This document shows, one piece after another, positions 27,702 through 37,241 of a stretch of DNA of 64,000 nt. Numbering within the stretch: position 1 is the first letter of the stretch; the number at the start of each line of letters is the position of its first letter. The translations under genes were made by a program, and so were the position numbers. Origin of the DNA: CAYPXJ01 sp964414595. GTDB taxonomy: Bacteria; Pseudomonadota; Alphaproteobacteria; Rickettsiales; CAIJLX01. The DNA lies in NCBI GenBank assembly GCA_964414595.1, contig CAYPXJ010000001.1, positions 62,001 to 126,000 on the forward strand. Reading direction: 5' to 3'. The notes beneath the pieces are model-generated. The model made no database searches. It was not told the origin of the DNA and was given only the letters and a program-made list of their open reading frames with translations.

Positions 27702-27775
27702 CGCGAAAATTCCTTTTCGAATCCCACGTGCTATACTATGGTACGTGACGGATGAGGTGGGTGTAGCTAGCACGT

Positions 27776-29425
27776 ATGGCAAATATCGGGCTGAAATCGC
27801 GCAAATTCGTAATTAACGTAGGGGACGAAGGCGCTGTCGTCGTCTATTGGGACGGCAAGGCAATCGCCGGTCGTTACTTCTATGCCTCGCCCAGTAATGA
27901 CGAATTCAAAAAAGTCATTATGTCGGACCCCCAGGCGAGCGTGTATCTGCTCGCGGATACGGTCGATCAAACTTTTAACCAACAAGTCTTGCCGCCGGTT
28001 AGCTCGCTGACAATCGGTGACATGGTGCGCCGCCGCCTGAAAAAAGAATTCGGGGAAAAAGATATTTCCACCGCGCGCCAGATTAGCCGCAATAAAACGG
28101 GCCGCAAAGATTGGAATTACACCTTCATCTCCATACGTAACGAAGGTCCCTTCGCGGAATGGTTGGATGCGTTCAAGGATTTGCCAAACCGCCTGGCAAG
28201 CATTCATTCGCTGCCTATTGAAACGGAATCTTTTGTAAAATCACTGCGTGGCAGTATGAAATCCGGCAATGGCACGAAAAGCCGTTGGGAACTGCTTGTC
28301 ACGCACAACAAAGTTGGCGGTTTTCGCCAAACGGTTTTCAAAGATGGCAAACTGGTATTCACACGTATCGCGCAACCTGTGGGTGGCAACGCACCAGCCG
28401 TAATCGCCGGAAACATTGAACAGGAAACCATCAACACGATGGAATTCATTCGCCGGTTCGAATTCAATCCGCAAGAGACGCTGGATATTTACATCATCAC
28501 CAGCGCGGAAGTGAAAAAAGAATTGGAAACCGCGAAGCTCGCGGAACGCCGCGCGACCGTGCTTACGCCTTTCGAAGTTGCCGGAATGTTAGGCCTTGCG
28601 GGCTCTGCGCAGGAAAAAGATCGTTTTGCCGATGTTGTACTTGCCGCACATTTCATCAAAGCCAATAAAGCGGTTATCAAATTCGCTACCCCCGTTATTC
28701 AACAAGTTAACCAATATTTTTTCCTCTCGCTGGCCGCTCGGGCTATCGCCATTGTGGCCGTGCCCGCCGCCATTGTTTACGGCATTCTGCTTTATACAGA
28801 TATTTCCGCGCTGCAAGTGGCGCTGAACCGCGCTAAATCCCAGCTCGCGGAAGCCAAACGCACACAGGCGGAAGTTGAGCAGAAACATGCGGCCAATGCG
28901 GAACGCGGTCAGGTGGTGCTTGGCCTCATTCAGGTGATGAGCAGCCTCGAAAAAACACAGGTAAATCCGCTGGAGTTTTTCAGCATGCTCGGTGGAGTAA
29001 AAGGTGAAAAACTTTGGGTGCGCGATGCGAATGTGCAAATCGTTTCCGCCTTACAAAACGCAACGCTGAAAGCGCCCGAAATTCGCGCCAATATTGCCAT
29101 GGATTATTACAATGCACCCCTGCGCATTGAGGAACAGATTTTTGAAAATCAGCAGATTGAGCGCAGCTTCAAAAACCAATTTCCCGAACAGGAGATTGTA
29201 TTTTCTGGCTTTGCAAACCGCGCCAATATTGAGTTGAGCATCGATACCGCAAAAGCGCCCGAGCCAAACCAAGTCAACAAAGTTACGGTAACCATTAACG
29301 GCCCACTGCCCTTACCTTCGCCTGAGCCTGCAATTAAAACTACGCCGGAAATTGGCGCACCGACAGCACCCCTCGCGCCAACGGTTCCAATAGCCCCTGC
29401 AACAACACCTGTGAAACCTCATTAA
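27776..29425 (+). CDS. PilM/PilN-like pilus assembly protein, divergent
   Basis: The protein has 549 residues. The N-terminal about 300 residues alternate strands and helices and may be a PilM/GspL-type actin-like cytosolic domain, although classical motifs are not obvious. One membrane helix spans about 313-342, followed by a coiled coil (about 345-385) and a small mixed domain, the plan of PilN or of GspL. The C-terminal 40 residues are Pro/Ala/Thr-rich. The position after ATPase and platform genes and before a PilO-like gene supports the assignment; sequence similarity alone does not settle it. Confidence 0.65.
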   Translation: MANIGLKSRKFVINVGDEGAVVVYWDGKAIAGRYFYASPSNDEFKKVIMSDPQASVYLLADTVDQTFNQQVLPPVSSLTIGDMVRRRLKKEFGEKDISTARQISRNKTGRKDWNYTFISIRNEGPFAEWLDAFKDLPNRLASIHSLPIETESFVKSLRGSMKSGNGTKSRWELLVTHNKVGGFRQTVFKDGKLVFTRIAQPVGGNAPAVIAGNIEQETINTMEFIRRFEFNPQETLDIYIITSAEVKKELETAKLAERRATVLTPFEVAGMLGLAGSAQEKDRFADVVLAAHFIKANKAVIKFATPVIQQVNQYFFLSLAARAIAIVAVPAAIVYGILLYTDISALQVALNRAKSQLAEAKRTQAEVEQKHAANAERGQVVLGLIQVMSSLEKTQVNPLEFFSMLGGVKGEKLWVRDANVQIVSALQNATLKAPEIRANIAMDYYNAPLRIEEQIFENQQIERSFKNQFPEQEIVFSGFANRANIELSIDTAKAPEPNQVNKVTVTINGPLPLPSPEPAIKTTPEIGAPTAPLAPTVPIAPATTPVKPH

Positions 29426-29427
29426 CC

Positions 29428-30063
29428 ATGCGCATTCAACAAATCAAAAAAACGCTGATTCGTGATTTGGGCATCGCCTTGGGTGTGGTGCTGGTGTTGG
29501 GCGGCATACTTTTTTACATCCTTTCCATTCGCAACGAGATGCGCGAAACGGAGGCAAAAACCAAACGCGAGGTGCAGCTGGCGCAAAACCGCATCACCAC
29601 ACTTGAAGCGGAAAATAAGCAGTTTCTGGAAGCTTTCGAAACCTACGACAAAATCCCGCAAAATAAATTGGCGTATGATCTCGAAGAAACGACCTTACGC
29701 TCGGAAACGTTGCGCCCGATTATCACTGATTTATCGCGGCGCTACCGCTTGCAGAATGTACAGGTTGTGCTGAAGCAGGGGGTAAAATTGGGGCCTGCAT
29801 TTACCAGCCGTACCGTCTCTTCTTACTCGGGTAGTTTGGAAATGAAATTTGACGCCATGACCGATGAAATGGTGCTTTCTTTCATTGATTCCTTCCAGCA
29901 AGTCATGCCTGGCTTTATCAATCTTCAGTCGCTGAAAATGACAAAAACAGCGGAAATTACCGCCGCCACATTCCAACAGGTACAAAATCAGCAAACGCCG
30001 GCGCTTGTGAAAGTCGAACTGGTGATGAACTGGGTCACCTTAAAAGAAGAGGCGCGCCGATGA
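29428..30063 (+). CDS. PilO/GspM-like inner-membrane protein
   Basis: This 211-residue protein has a short cytosolic N-terminus, one membrane helix (about 11-33, LGIALGVVLVLGGILFYIL), a coiled coil (about 34-70) and a periplasmic alpha/beta domain, the architecture of PilO/GspM. It begins three bases after the preceding gene and overlaps the next one by four bases (ATGA), so the three are translated together. The call rests on topology and context. Confidence 0.65.
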   Translation: MRIQQIKKTLIRDLGIALGVVLVLGGILFYILSIRNEMRETEAKTKREVQLAQNRITTLEAENKQFLEAFETYDKIPQNKLAYDLEETTLRSETLRPIITDLSRRYRLQNVQVVLKQGVKLGPAFTSRTVSSYSGSLEMKFDAMTDEMVLSFIDSFQQVMPGFINLQSLKMTKTAEITAATFQQVQNQQTPALVKVELVMNWVTLKEEARR

Positions 30064-31088
30064 TACGTTTCGCACTCTTCGTTTTTATTAGTCTTTTTGT
30101 AACGCAGGTTTTTGCGCAGACGCCCCCCACAAAAAATCCCATTTTGCAAAATCTGCCTAAAGATATTGTGCCGAATGTGGATATTCGTCAGCTTCCTTCC
30201 AGCGTACCTTCGTTTGAAGATTTGAAAATACGCTTCGCCAATAATTTGGCGTTTAACGGCAGCAATTTCGAAGCCTTGCCGTGGCAGGGTTCGGTCATGT
30301 TCCGCGACGAAGATCTCACCGCATTGTATGAAGCCGTTAAAAAGCAACTTCCTTTCAGTGCTTCGCAAGGCGAAGTGGGTATTGAAGTGGTAACGCCGAG
30401 CGTCGCACCCGCGTTCTACCTTAATTCCGTGTTATATAATTCACCAAAAAACTGGACTATCTGGCTTAACAACCGCCGTATTCGCGCCGGCGCGAAATTT
30501 CCAAAACTCGAGATCAGCCGCATTAAGGCGGACAAAGTTGAGTTTATTTGGGAAACGGCTGATATCGATTTTATCTCGCCGGGCTGGGCAGAAAAAGTTC
30601 CCTCCATCCCTACCAAACAGCGCAAAGCCTATGGTAAATGGGCCTATAAATCTCCCGCCGGTGATATTTTCGTGGATGAAACCAAACAATTCGTGCGCTT
30701 TATATTAAGCCCGCACCAAACGTTTGTTTCGCGCACCATGCGTATCGCAGAAGGCCGTCATAAGAGCACGTTCCTGCAACAAGTCACCAACGGCCAGCCG
30801 CAACTCACTACCGCACCCAATACCGGACCGAATACGCTTGGCGTCGGCGAGCCAATGCAACTTCCTGCAACGAGTCTGCCCGCTCAGCCGGGCGCGGGAA
30901 GCCCGGCATCGATCGGCGTTCCCGCAGCCGCCCCTGCCGCAGCACGCGTGGCAACGCCAGCAGGCATGCCCGCGACAACCGCGCTACCGCCGGTGACACC
31001 GCTTCCGCCCGTTCCAAATATGCCTGCAACACCTGCTCCTACCCCTAACCTCGCGCCGCCGGCGATGCCGCCAGCGGGCAATTTTTAA
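30060..31088 (+). CDS. Secreted protein of the pilus/secretion cluster (PilP-like position)
   Basis: The 342-residue product starts with a clear signal peptide (RFALFVFISLFVTQVFA, cleavage after residue about 19, no lipobox cysteine). A globular domain of about 200 residues follows, and the C-terminal 100 residues are a Pro/Ala low-complexity tail. It occupies the place of PilP/GspC in such operons, but I see no diagnostic motif and the tail is unusual. It could couple the inner-membrane complex to a secretin encoded elsewhere. Confidence 0.6.
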   Translation: MIRFALFVFISLFVTQVFAQTPPTKNPILQNLPKDIVPNVDIRQLPSSVPSFEDLKIRFANNLAFNGSNFEALPWQGSVMFRDEDLTALYEAVKKQLPFSASQGEVGIEVVTPSVAPAFYLNSVLYNSPKNWTIWLNNRRIRAGAKFPKLEISRIKADKVEFIWETADIDFISPGWAEKVPSIPTKQRKAYGKWAYKSPAGDIFVDETKQFVRFILSPHQTFVSRTMRIAEGRHKSTFLQQVTNGQPQLTTAPNTGPNTLGVGEPMQLPATSLPAQPGAGSPASIGVPAAAPAAARVATPAGMPATTALPPVTPLPPVPNMPATPAPTPNLAPPAMPPAGNF

Positions 31089-31102
31089 CCCGGTAAATTT
31101 TC

Positions 31103-31834
31103 ATGACAAAAAATACGCCGCTTAAAGTTTTAAATATCAGCAAAAGTTTCACGGAAAAGCCGGTGCTTAGCAAAGTTTCGCTCAGCGTAAACCCGGGCGA
31201 TATTTATGGTTTCGTGGGCCTGAACGGCATGGGCAAAACCACGCTTATCAAAATTATTCTCGATTTACTGGAGCGGGACAGCGGCGAGATCGAACTCTTC
31301 GGCGAAAAAAATCAGCTCGCGCGTGTGCGCAAAAATATCGCTTATTTGCCGGAAAAATTTCAACCCTCCATTCATCTCAAGGGAAAAGAATTTTTGGGCC
31401 TCACCGTTTCTTATTACGGCAAAAAGCTCGATATGAAAAAAGCCGAAGACTACGCTACGCGTCTTGCGCTGCGCCCCGAAGTGCTCAAGCATAAAATCAC
31501 CAAATATTCAAAAGGCATGAGCCAAAAGCTTGGCCTCATCGGCACGCTGCTTACCGGTGCGCCGCTGCTGAGTCTTGATGAACCGATGAGCGGCCTTGAC
31601 CCGCTAGCGCGCATTCAGCTCAAGCGTGTGTTGCTCGATTACGCTAAACAAGGCCATACGATTTTTTTCACCTCGCATATCTTGGTCGATATTGAAGAGA
31701 TTTGTAACAACATCGCCGTATTGCATGATGGTAAAATTATTTTTACCGGCACGCCCGCTGGCTTCAAAAAGAAATTTGAAAAGGGCAAAAAAGGTTTAGA
31801 ACACGCCTATCTTAACGCGATTGGCGTCGCATAA
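31103..31834 (+). CDS. ABC transporter ATP-binding protein
   Basis: This 243-residue ATPase has Walker A GLNGMGKTT near 37, the signature region YSKGMSQKLGL near 135, Walker B with LLSLDEPMSGLDP near 155, and switch His in FFTSHI near 192. It resembles the drug/gliding/heme-export class (CcmA/GldA-like). No permease gene is adjacent: upstream genes are pilus-like and the downstream gene is convergent. It begins 14 bases after the PilP-like gene and may be part of that transcript; the partner must be encoded elsewhere. Confidence 0.85.
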   Translation: MTKNTPLKVLNISKSFTEKPVLSKVSLSVNPGDIYGFVGLNGMGKTTLIKIILDLLERDSGEIELFGEKNQLARVRKNIAYLPEKFQPSIHLKGKEFLGLTVSYYGKKLDMKKAEDYATRLALRPEVLKHKITKYSKGMSQKLGLIGTLLTGAPLLSLDEPMSGLDPLARIQLKRVLLDYAKQGHTIFFTSHILVDIEEICNNIAVLHDGKIIFTGTPAGFKKKFEKGKKGLEHAYLNAIGVA

Positions 31835-31844
31835 AGGCATTGCT

Positions 31845-34718
31845 TTAACGGCGGTAAAAACGCCGCTCCCACAAATCTTCCACTTTTTTCGTATCCCACT
31901 TTTCCTCAGGCGCATCGATAGAGCCGGTGATACTTTGAACGATGGGCAAACGTGTGCGCTCGCTGATTTCTTTCACTTTCACTTGCTGCGTCATCGAATT
32001 ATCCAGCGGCAAGGCGTAATCACTGCGAATATTATATTCCCATGTGCCAAAATTAATCACACCCTGCACACGGGTTTCCGGCAACATGCCATGCACCATT
32101 AAAAAATTATCAAAACCAAACACGCCCTGACCAATACGAAAGCCGCCATACGCATCACTAAAGCTGGTCATGCCCGCGGTGACATATTTGCGTATCGACT
32201 GTCGCATCGCCTGAAGCGAACTGACCTTGATAAGCTCGTTAGTGAGCGACGGCAAATCAAAACCTTTGGTTTGCACTGGGCGCGCACGAATGCTGCCACT
32301 ACCTTGCGATTGCGCGATCACATCGCGCACGGTATTCCCCACGGAACTGACAAACGCATTCAAACTTACGCGCCCTTCCAGACGCGTCGCGCCCATAAGG
32401 CGCTTCAAAAATTGACCCGTATCCACGTTTACGAAACTCAGGTAAGCGCTGCCGGCCGGAACATCGGCGATGCTCATCACCGCCTGACTTATTTCAAATT
32501 TTCCATCAAAAATCTGGCCACGAATTTTTTTAATAAGCAACTGCTGGCGATTAAGTTCGATATCCATATTCACATCGCTCATATCCATATCGGCATAATG
32601 CAATTTGCCAAAATAAGCGCGCAGCTTGCCGTCGTAATATTTGAGCGGGCTGGTTGAAAATATTTCCTGCGACCAGCGCGGCGACATGGGCTGCTCCGCA
32701 GCCATAGCGGGCGCCTTTGCCGTTTCACCGGTGCGGAAAATTTTCAGTTTCGGAAATTGATCAATATCCAAATGTTTAAAATTCAGATCAAACGCCAGAT
32801 AGGGCCGCAGATTGGTCGCATCAATTTTCACCGTTCCAGAAAGCGAAATGCCAGGCGATTCCAGCGTCATCTCCTCTAAGCTCATCAGGCCGGAACCAAA
32901 ACGAATAAAGGCTGACGCCTGTGAAAAATGCTGCCCATGATAGGTAAGATCGCGCACGGTAATTGAAAAATCGAGGGAGCCGAATGCACCTTCCACCGAG
33001 CGCAGCAAATCAAATTTCTTCAAAGGCTCATTCAGTTTATAAATCGGATTTCCTGCATCGCGATCCGGATCAGCAAGCAGGTTGCTCATTTCCGGTATAT
33101 ATTCATCCAGATCCAATTCATCGAGCGTCAGCGTCAATGTGGAACTTTCATCGCCGGTGCGTTTCACCACAAATTTTCCGCCCTGAATCGTGGTGTTATC
33201 CACTTTCGCTACAAGGCCCTCAAAATAAAGTTCCCGCGAGGAAATGGTGAGGTTATTCGACACGGAGAAAATTTTAAGGCGGCCCGGTGTAATAGGCGGC
33301 AAATCCACTTTCAGCCATGTCAGGAAAGTGAGTAAATCGCGGCCCTCAAGTCCAAAAGCGCCCTGGAATTTTAGTGGCAGCGCTTGTACCGAACCATCGT
33401 CCGTGATCACGCCACTCATGCTTAATTGCGTTTCGCCCGGCAAAGCGGCTGATACATTACGCGCCTGTAATTGCCCATTGCCTGTGCTGCGTAAATTCAA
33501 ACGTATGTTGCGAATCGCTTCTTTACGAAACTGCACTTCTGCCGCAGAAATATTGATTTCTACTTCCGCCTCATTCAGCAAATCGATATCGTAATATTTA
33601 CCAAAACCGACGGCACCGCGGCGATAATTTTCAGGCGCAACATTTCCTTCAACAAAATTATCCGCGCGAAATGTTTCTGCGCCTTCCGCCAGCAAGCCTT
33701 CCCGATCCAGATCCAATTTCTCAAGTACGATATTCACATCCAATTTCGGCTTTTCAGCAAAAGTAAGGGTCATTTCACCAATGCCTTTCACCGCGTCGGC
33801 GTGCATGGTGAGATCGTTTAATTTCAGCGTTGATTGTGAAAAACTGGCAATACTGGTCATGAAAATTCGTGTATCGCCTGCCTGGGCGTCCTTCGGTGCG
33901 AAAGCTTGACCAATACTTGAGCTCAGTCCCAGCGCTTCCGCAAAAGGCAGCAAGGAAGGATCAAGATGCGCTTCAAATTTGCCGCTGAAAGCATAGGCGT
34001 TGGCGCGTTGTAATTTACCACTTACTACTAACTCCGACGCACCCGGCATAAGCGCCAATTCAAATTCCGGCGTACTTTCTTTCAGATTGCCGATGCGCGC
34101 TTTGACACCCGTTGTCACACCGTCACCACGCAACGAAGCGTCGATACGGTAAGGACCATCCGGCCCGCCAACATCCAGATTGCCATCCAGATAACCAAGT
34201 TTTTGCGCATAGCCGCTTTGCTGATGCAAGAAATAGGTTTCGACATCCGAAAACACAATGGAGGGCATGGGTGCGCCGCTTCCCGCCTGTGCAGCCGTAC
34301 CGTCTAAACGCCAATTTTGACGGCCATCTTTAAGCCATTCGAGATAAAGTTTTCCGCGCACAATTTTTACGCGGCTGCTACTGGCATCTCCGCCTATGAA
34401 AGAAAGGAGCGAGGGTTCGGCGATCACACGTTCCGCGGTGAAGAAAAATTCCTGCGATGCACCGCTGATATTATGCACCACCACATCTTCCACTACGACC
34501 TGCGGGAACGGTTTGAATTCCAACTTGACGCCGCCGCGTATAATCATCTCCCGCCCCAGCGAATGGCTTATCTGTTTTACCAGCGCATCGGCTTCCTTAT
34601 TCCAATCAATCGAAAAAGCATAAAACGCGATACCACCGGCAATGACAGTCAGTATCAAAAGGCCGGAGAGTATCCATTTGGCGATATTGGTAAAAAAATC
34701 GAAAATGCGATTCAGCAT
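31845..34718 (-). CDS. AsmA-like envelope protein
   Basis: This protein of about 957 residues has one N-terminal membrane helix (about 10-35, IAKWILSGLLILTVIAGGIAFYAF) followed by a very long periplasmic beta-rich region typical of the AsmA/TamB/YhdP group, which form hydrophobic grooves for lipid transport between membranes. The C-terminal AsmA-like region contains GSGSIRA...G near 860. The ATG at 34718 is chosen because it lies just after the metF stop; longer upstream starts would overlap metF. Family is likely, specific substrate unknown. Confidence 0.8.
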   Translation of the reverse strand: MLNRIFDFFTNIAKWILSGLLILTVIAGGIAFYAFSIDWNKEADALVKQISHSLGREMIIRGGVKLEFKPFPQVVVEDVVVHNISGASQEFFFTAERVIAEPSLLSFIGGDASSSRVKIVRGKLYLEWLKDGRQNWRLDGTAAQAGSGAPMPSIVFSDVETYFLHQQSGYAQKLGYLDGNLDVGGPDGPYRIDASLRGDGVTTGVKARIGNLKESTPEFELALMPGASELVVSGKLQRANAYAFSGKFEAHLDPSLLPFAEALGLSSSIGQAFAPKDAQAGDTRIFMTSIASFSQSTLKLNDLTMHADAVKGIGEMTLTFAEKPKLDVNIVLEKLDLDREGLLAEGAETFRADNFVEGNVAPENYRRGAVGFGKYYDIDLLNEAEVEINISAAEVQFRKEAIRNIRLNLRSTGNGQLQARNVSAALPGETQLSMSGVITDDGSVQALPLKFQGAFGLEGRDLLTFLTWLKVDLPPITPGRLKIFSVSNNLTISSRELYFEGLVAKVDNTTIQGGKFVVKRTGDESSTLTLTLDELDLDEYIPEMSNLLADPDRDAGNPIYKLNEPLKKFDLLRSVEGAFGSLDFSITVRDLTYHGQHFSQASAFIRFGSGLMSLEEMTLESPGISLSGTVKIDATNLRPYLAFDLNFKHLDIDQFPKLKIFRTGETAKAPAMAAEQPMSPRWSQEIFSTSPLKYYDGKLRAYFGKLHYADMDMSDVNMDIELNRQQLLIKKIRGQIFDGKFEISQAVMSIADVPAGSAYLSFVNVDTGQFLKRLMGATRLEGRVSLNAFVSSVGNTVRDVIAQSQGSGSIRARPVQTKGFDLPSLTNELIKVSSLQAMRQSIRKYVTAGMTSFSDAYGGFRIGQGVFGFDNFLMVHGMLPETRVQGVINFGTWEYNIRSDYALPLDNSMTQQVKVKEISERTRLPIVQSITGSIDAPEEKWDTKKVEDLWERRFYRR

Positions 34719-34719
34719 A

Positions 34720-35595
34720 TTAGCGTCCCATCGCCTTACACAAAGCGGAGGTGAGGTCGCCACGGTTTAATGTATAAAAATGGAATTCTGTCGCGCCGCC
34801 TTTAGCCAAATCGCGAATCATCTCCGCCGCGATCTTATACGCAGCCGCTCGCATCGCCGCCGGATTTTCCTCATGCGGCTCAAGCGCTGCGCGCACCTTC
34901 TCTGGAATACTTGCACCGCACATCGCGCTGAAGCGTGCGATTTGCTTATAACTATGTATGGGCACAATTCCAGGAACGATAGGCACACGAATACCTTTTT
35001 TGCGCGCACGCTCTAGAAAACGGAAATACATATCGCTTTCAAAGAAATATTGCGTGATCGCGCGCGTGGCGCCTGCGTCTATCTTGCGTTTCAGATAATC
35101 GAGATCCGCTTCTGAACTGACCGCCTCCGGGTGCCCTTCTGGGTATGCCGCTACACTCATTTCAAAATCCGCCACGTTTTTAAGCCCTGCGACCAAATCG
35201 TTGGCATAAGCATAGCCGCCCGCATAGGGCACATAGGGCTTTTGGCCACCGGGTACATCGCCGCGCAGCGCGACAATATGCCGCACGCCTAGCTGCCAAT
35301 AATCCCGCGCTACCGCGTCTATCTCTTCCCGCGTGGCATTGACGCATGTCAAATGCGCGGCGGGTTTGAGGCTAGTTTCCTTAAGGATACGTGCAAGCGT
35401 TTGGCGTGTTCTTTCCCGCGTAGAGCCCCCCGCGCCATAGGTCACCGAAACAAAATCAGGCTTGTGCGCTTGAAGCCCCTCCACCGCCTGCCAGAGCACC
35501 CCCTCCATTTCGGGGGTTTTCGGCGGGAAAAACTCGAAGGAAATCCTTGCTTTTGCAAGCGAAGGTAGGTCTGCGATATACGGTAAACTTTCCAT
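34720..35595 (-). CDS. metF: 5,10-methylenetetrahydrofolate reductase
   Basis: This 291-residue FAD-dependent TIM barrel reduces methylene-THF to methyl-THF for methionine synthesis. ISFEFFPPKT near residue 18 carries the catalytic Glu; SVTYGAGGSTRERT near 55, HIVALRGDVPGG near 110 and QYFFESDMYFRF near 185 are family motifs. It is likely co-transcribed with the AsmA-like gene one base downstream. Together with metC and ahcY elsewhere in the window it covers much of the methionine cycle. Confidence 0.97.
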   Translation of the reverse strand: MESLPYIADLPSLAKARISFEFFPPKTPEMEGVLWQAVEGLQAHKPDFVSVTYGAGGSTRERTRQTLARILKETSLKPAAHLTCVNATREEIDAVARDYWQLGVRHIVALRGDVPGGQKPYVPYAGGYAYANDLVAGLKNVADFEMSVAAYPEGHPEAVSSEADLDYLKRKIDAGATRAITQYFFESDMYFRFLERARKKGIRVPIVPGIVPIHSYKQIARFSAMCGASIPEKVRAALEPHEENPAAMRAAAYKIAAEMIRDLAKGGATEFHFYTLNRGDLTSALCKAMGR

Positions 35596-35796
35596 AGAAC
35601 CTTTAGTTTAGGCGATTGCGCCTAATAGTAAAATATTCTCCGCAGCCCTGCGGTCACAAGGCCGGTTTGTTGCTTTCCTGCAACAGTTCTCAATACTCTT
35701 TTTTTATCGCTTTTCAAAACAATAGCTTTTCCGGCAACAGTCTTGTCTTTTTTTATCTTTCTCACTAATGATGGTGGCTTGTAAACGAGGTTTTTC

Positions 35797-36501
35797 ATGC
35801 GCATCGCACTTATTCTTTTTGCCCTGGTATTTTTAGCTTCCATGCCCGCTCACGCACAGGTTCAGAAGCTTTCACAAGATGATATGGTCGTTCAGGTATA
35901 TGACCCGCTTGAGCCCATGAACCGCGGTTTGTTCCGCTTTTCGCAGGTGGTGGATCATTTGGTGCTGCAGCCGGTGGCAAAAACCTACCGTTTTGTGACG
36001 CCCCGCCCCGCCCGCACCCGCGTACGCAACTTTTTCCAGAACTTGGGCGAACCTGTTAACTTCGTAAACGCTATCTTACAGGGCGATGCGAACCAGGCAT
36101 TTACCACTTTCTGGCGCTTTGTTCTTAACAGCACCTTTGGCCTGGGCGGTGTATTTGATAACGCCAGCCAATGGGGTTTGCCTTATCGCGCTGAAGATTT
36201 CGGCCAAACGCTGGGATTTTATGGCTTAGGTTCCGGCCCATTCCTCTATATTCCTATCATTGGCCCATCGAATTTCCGCGATACGACCGGCCTGGTTGCC
36301 GATATGTTTACGGATCCGGTTAATTATCTGGAAGATACAACCGTTATTGTTGTGAACGTAGCGGATGGTATTCAGCGCCGTGAGAGTCTGCTTGATATCA
36401 CGCGCGATATTGAAAACACCTCGCTCGATCCGTATGCGGCGTATCGTAGCGCCTTTACGCAAAAACGTCGTGATTTAATCAGCAACGGTGCTTCGCGTTA
36501 A
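35797..36501 (+). CDS. mlaA: MlaA/VacJ family protein
   Basis: This 234-residue outer-membrane protein removes misplaced phospholipids from the outer leaflet and passes them to MlaC. DPLEPMNRGLFRFSQVVD near 32 and NFFQNLGEPVNFVNA near 72 are hallmark motifs. The signal peptide (RIALILFALVFLASMPAHAQ) ends in an AHA cleavage site rather than a lipobox; there is no cysteine near the cut, so the product is apparently not a lipoprotein, unlike the Escherichia form. mlaC follows 89 bases later; mlaDEF are not here. Confidence 0.92.
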   Translation: MRIALILFALVFLASMPAHAQVQKLSQDDMVVQVYDPLEPMNRGLFRFSQVVDHLVLQPVAKTYRFVTPRPARTRVRNFFQNLGEPVNFVNAILQGDANQAFTTFWRFVLNSTFGLGGVFDNASQWGLPYRAEDFGQTLGFYGLGSGPFLYIPIIGPSNFRDTTGLVADMFTDPVNYLEDTTVIVVNVADGIQRRESLLDITRDIENTSLDPYAAYRSAFTQKRRDLISNGASR

Positions 36502-36590
36502 GTTTCAAATCTGCTATAATCCAATTGGTTCTTAACATCGGCCCGTGTTATCTGGCTGTATCGGAATTCTAACTTATTTGAGGAAAGTTT

Positions 36591-37202
36591 ATGCTTCGTG
36601 TTATCGGCGCTGTTTTAACGATCTTACTGATACTTCCTACCTTTGCTTCTGCCGGCGTTCCGGAAGTCAAAAACTTCATCAATAATCTCACGACAACGAC
36701 CATCAACATTCTCGAAAACGAAAAACTAAACGACAAAACCAAAGAACAAAAAATGACGCAGCTTTTCACCAATTCCGTGGATTTGAATTGGATGGGCCGT
36801 TTTGTTTTGGGCCGTTACTATAACCGCATTTCCCCCACCGAACGTAACAAATACACGCAAGCTTACCGCGATTACATGGTTTATAGTTACGTGCCGAAAT
36901 TCCGCAGTTACGGCGGCCAGAAAGTGATGATTAAAAACGTACGCGCAGAAGAAAAAGGCGAATATTTTGTCGAATCTGAAATCGTTAGCGAGGGCGAGCC
37001 GCCCGTGCGCATGTCTTACCGTTTGCGCGGTGCGGGCGATGGTTACAAAGTGGTGGATATTATTCCTGAAGGCATCAGCATTCTCACCACGCAACGTTCG
37101 GAATTCAGCTCTATCATGGCAAGCGGCAGTATCAATGATCTCATCGCGCAGATGAAGCGCCGCACGCAGGAAAATAGAGAGAGAGCGTCGGAAGATAACT
37201 AA
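36591..37202 (+). CDS. mlaC: MlaC-family phospholipid shuttle
   Basis: This 203-residue periplasmic protein has a signal peptide (LRVIGAVLTILLILPTFASA) and the Tol_Tol_Ttg2 domain: WMGRFVLGRYYNRISP near 65 and YRDYMVYSYVPKFRSYGG near 90. It carries phospholipids between the outer-membrane MlaA and the inner-membrane MlaFEDB complex. A GAGG-type Shine-Dalgarno lies upstream. The pairing with mlaA supports both calls. Confidence 0.92.
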   Translation: MLRVIGAVLTILLILPTFASAGVPEVKNFINNLTTTTINILENEKLNDKTKEQKMTQLFTNSVDLNWMGRFVLGRYYNRISPTERNKYTQAYRDYMVYSYVPKFRSYGGQKVMIKNVRAEEKGEYFVESEIVSEGEPPVRMSYRLRGAGDGYKVVDIIPEGISILTTQRSEFSSIMASGSINDLIAQMKRRTQENRERASEDN

Positions 37203-37241
37203 TCGCTTTTATCTTCAGCAATTTTTGATAGGGTAAGCCCT

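Noticed and set aside
35622..35843. 73-residue basic ORF opposite the mlaA start
   Set aside because: It overlaps the mlaA start, has no recognisable motif and no convincing start signal.
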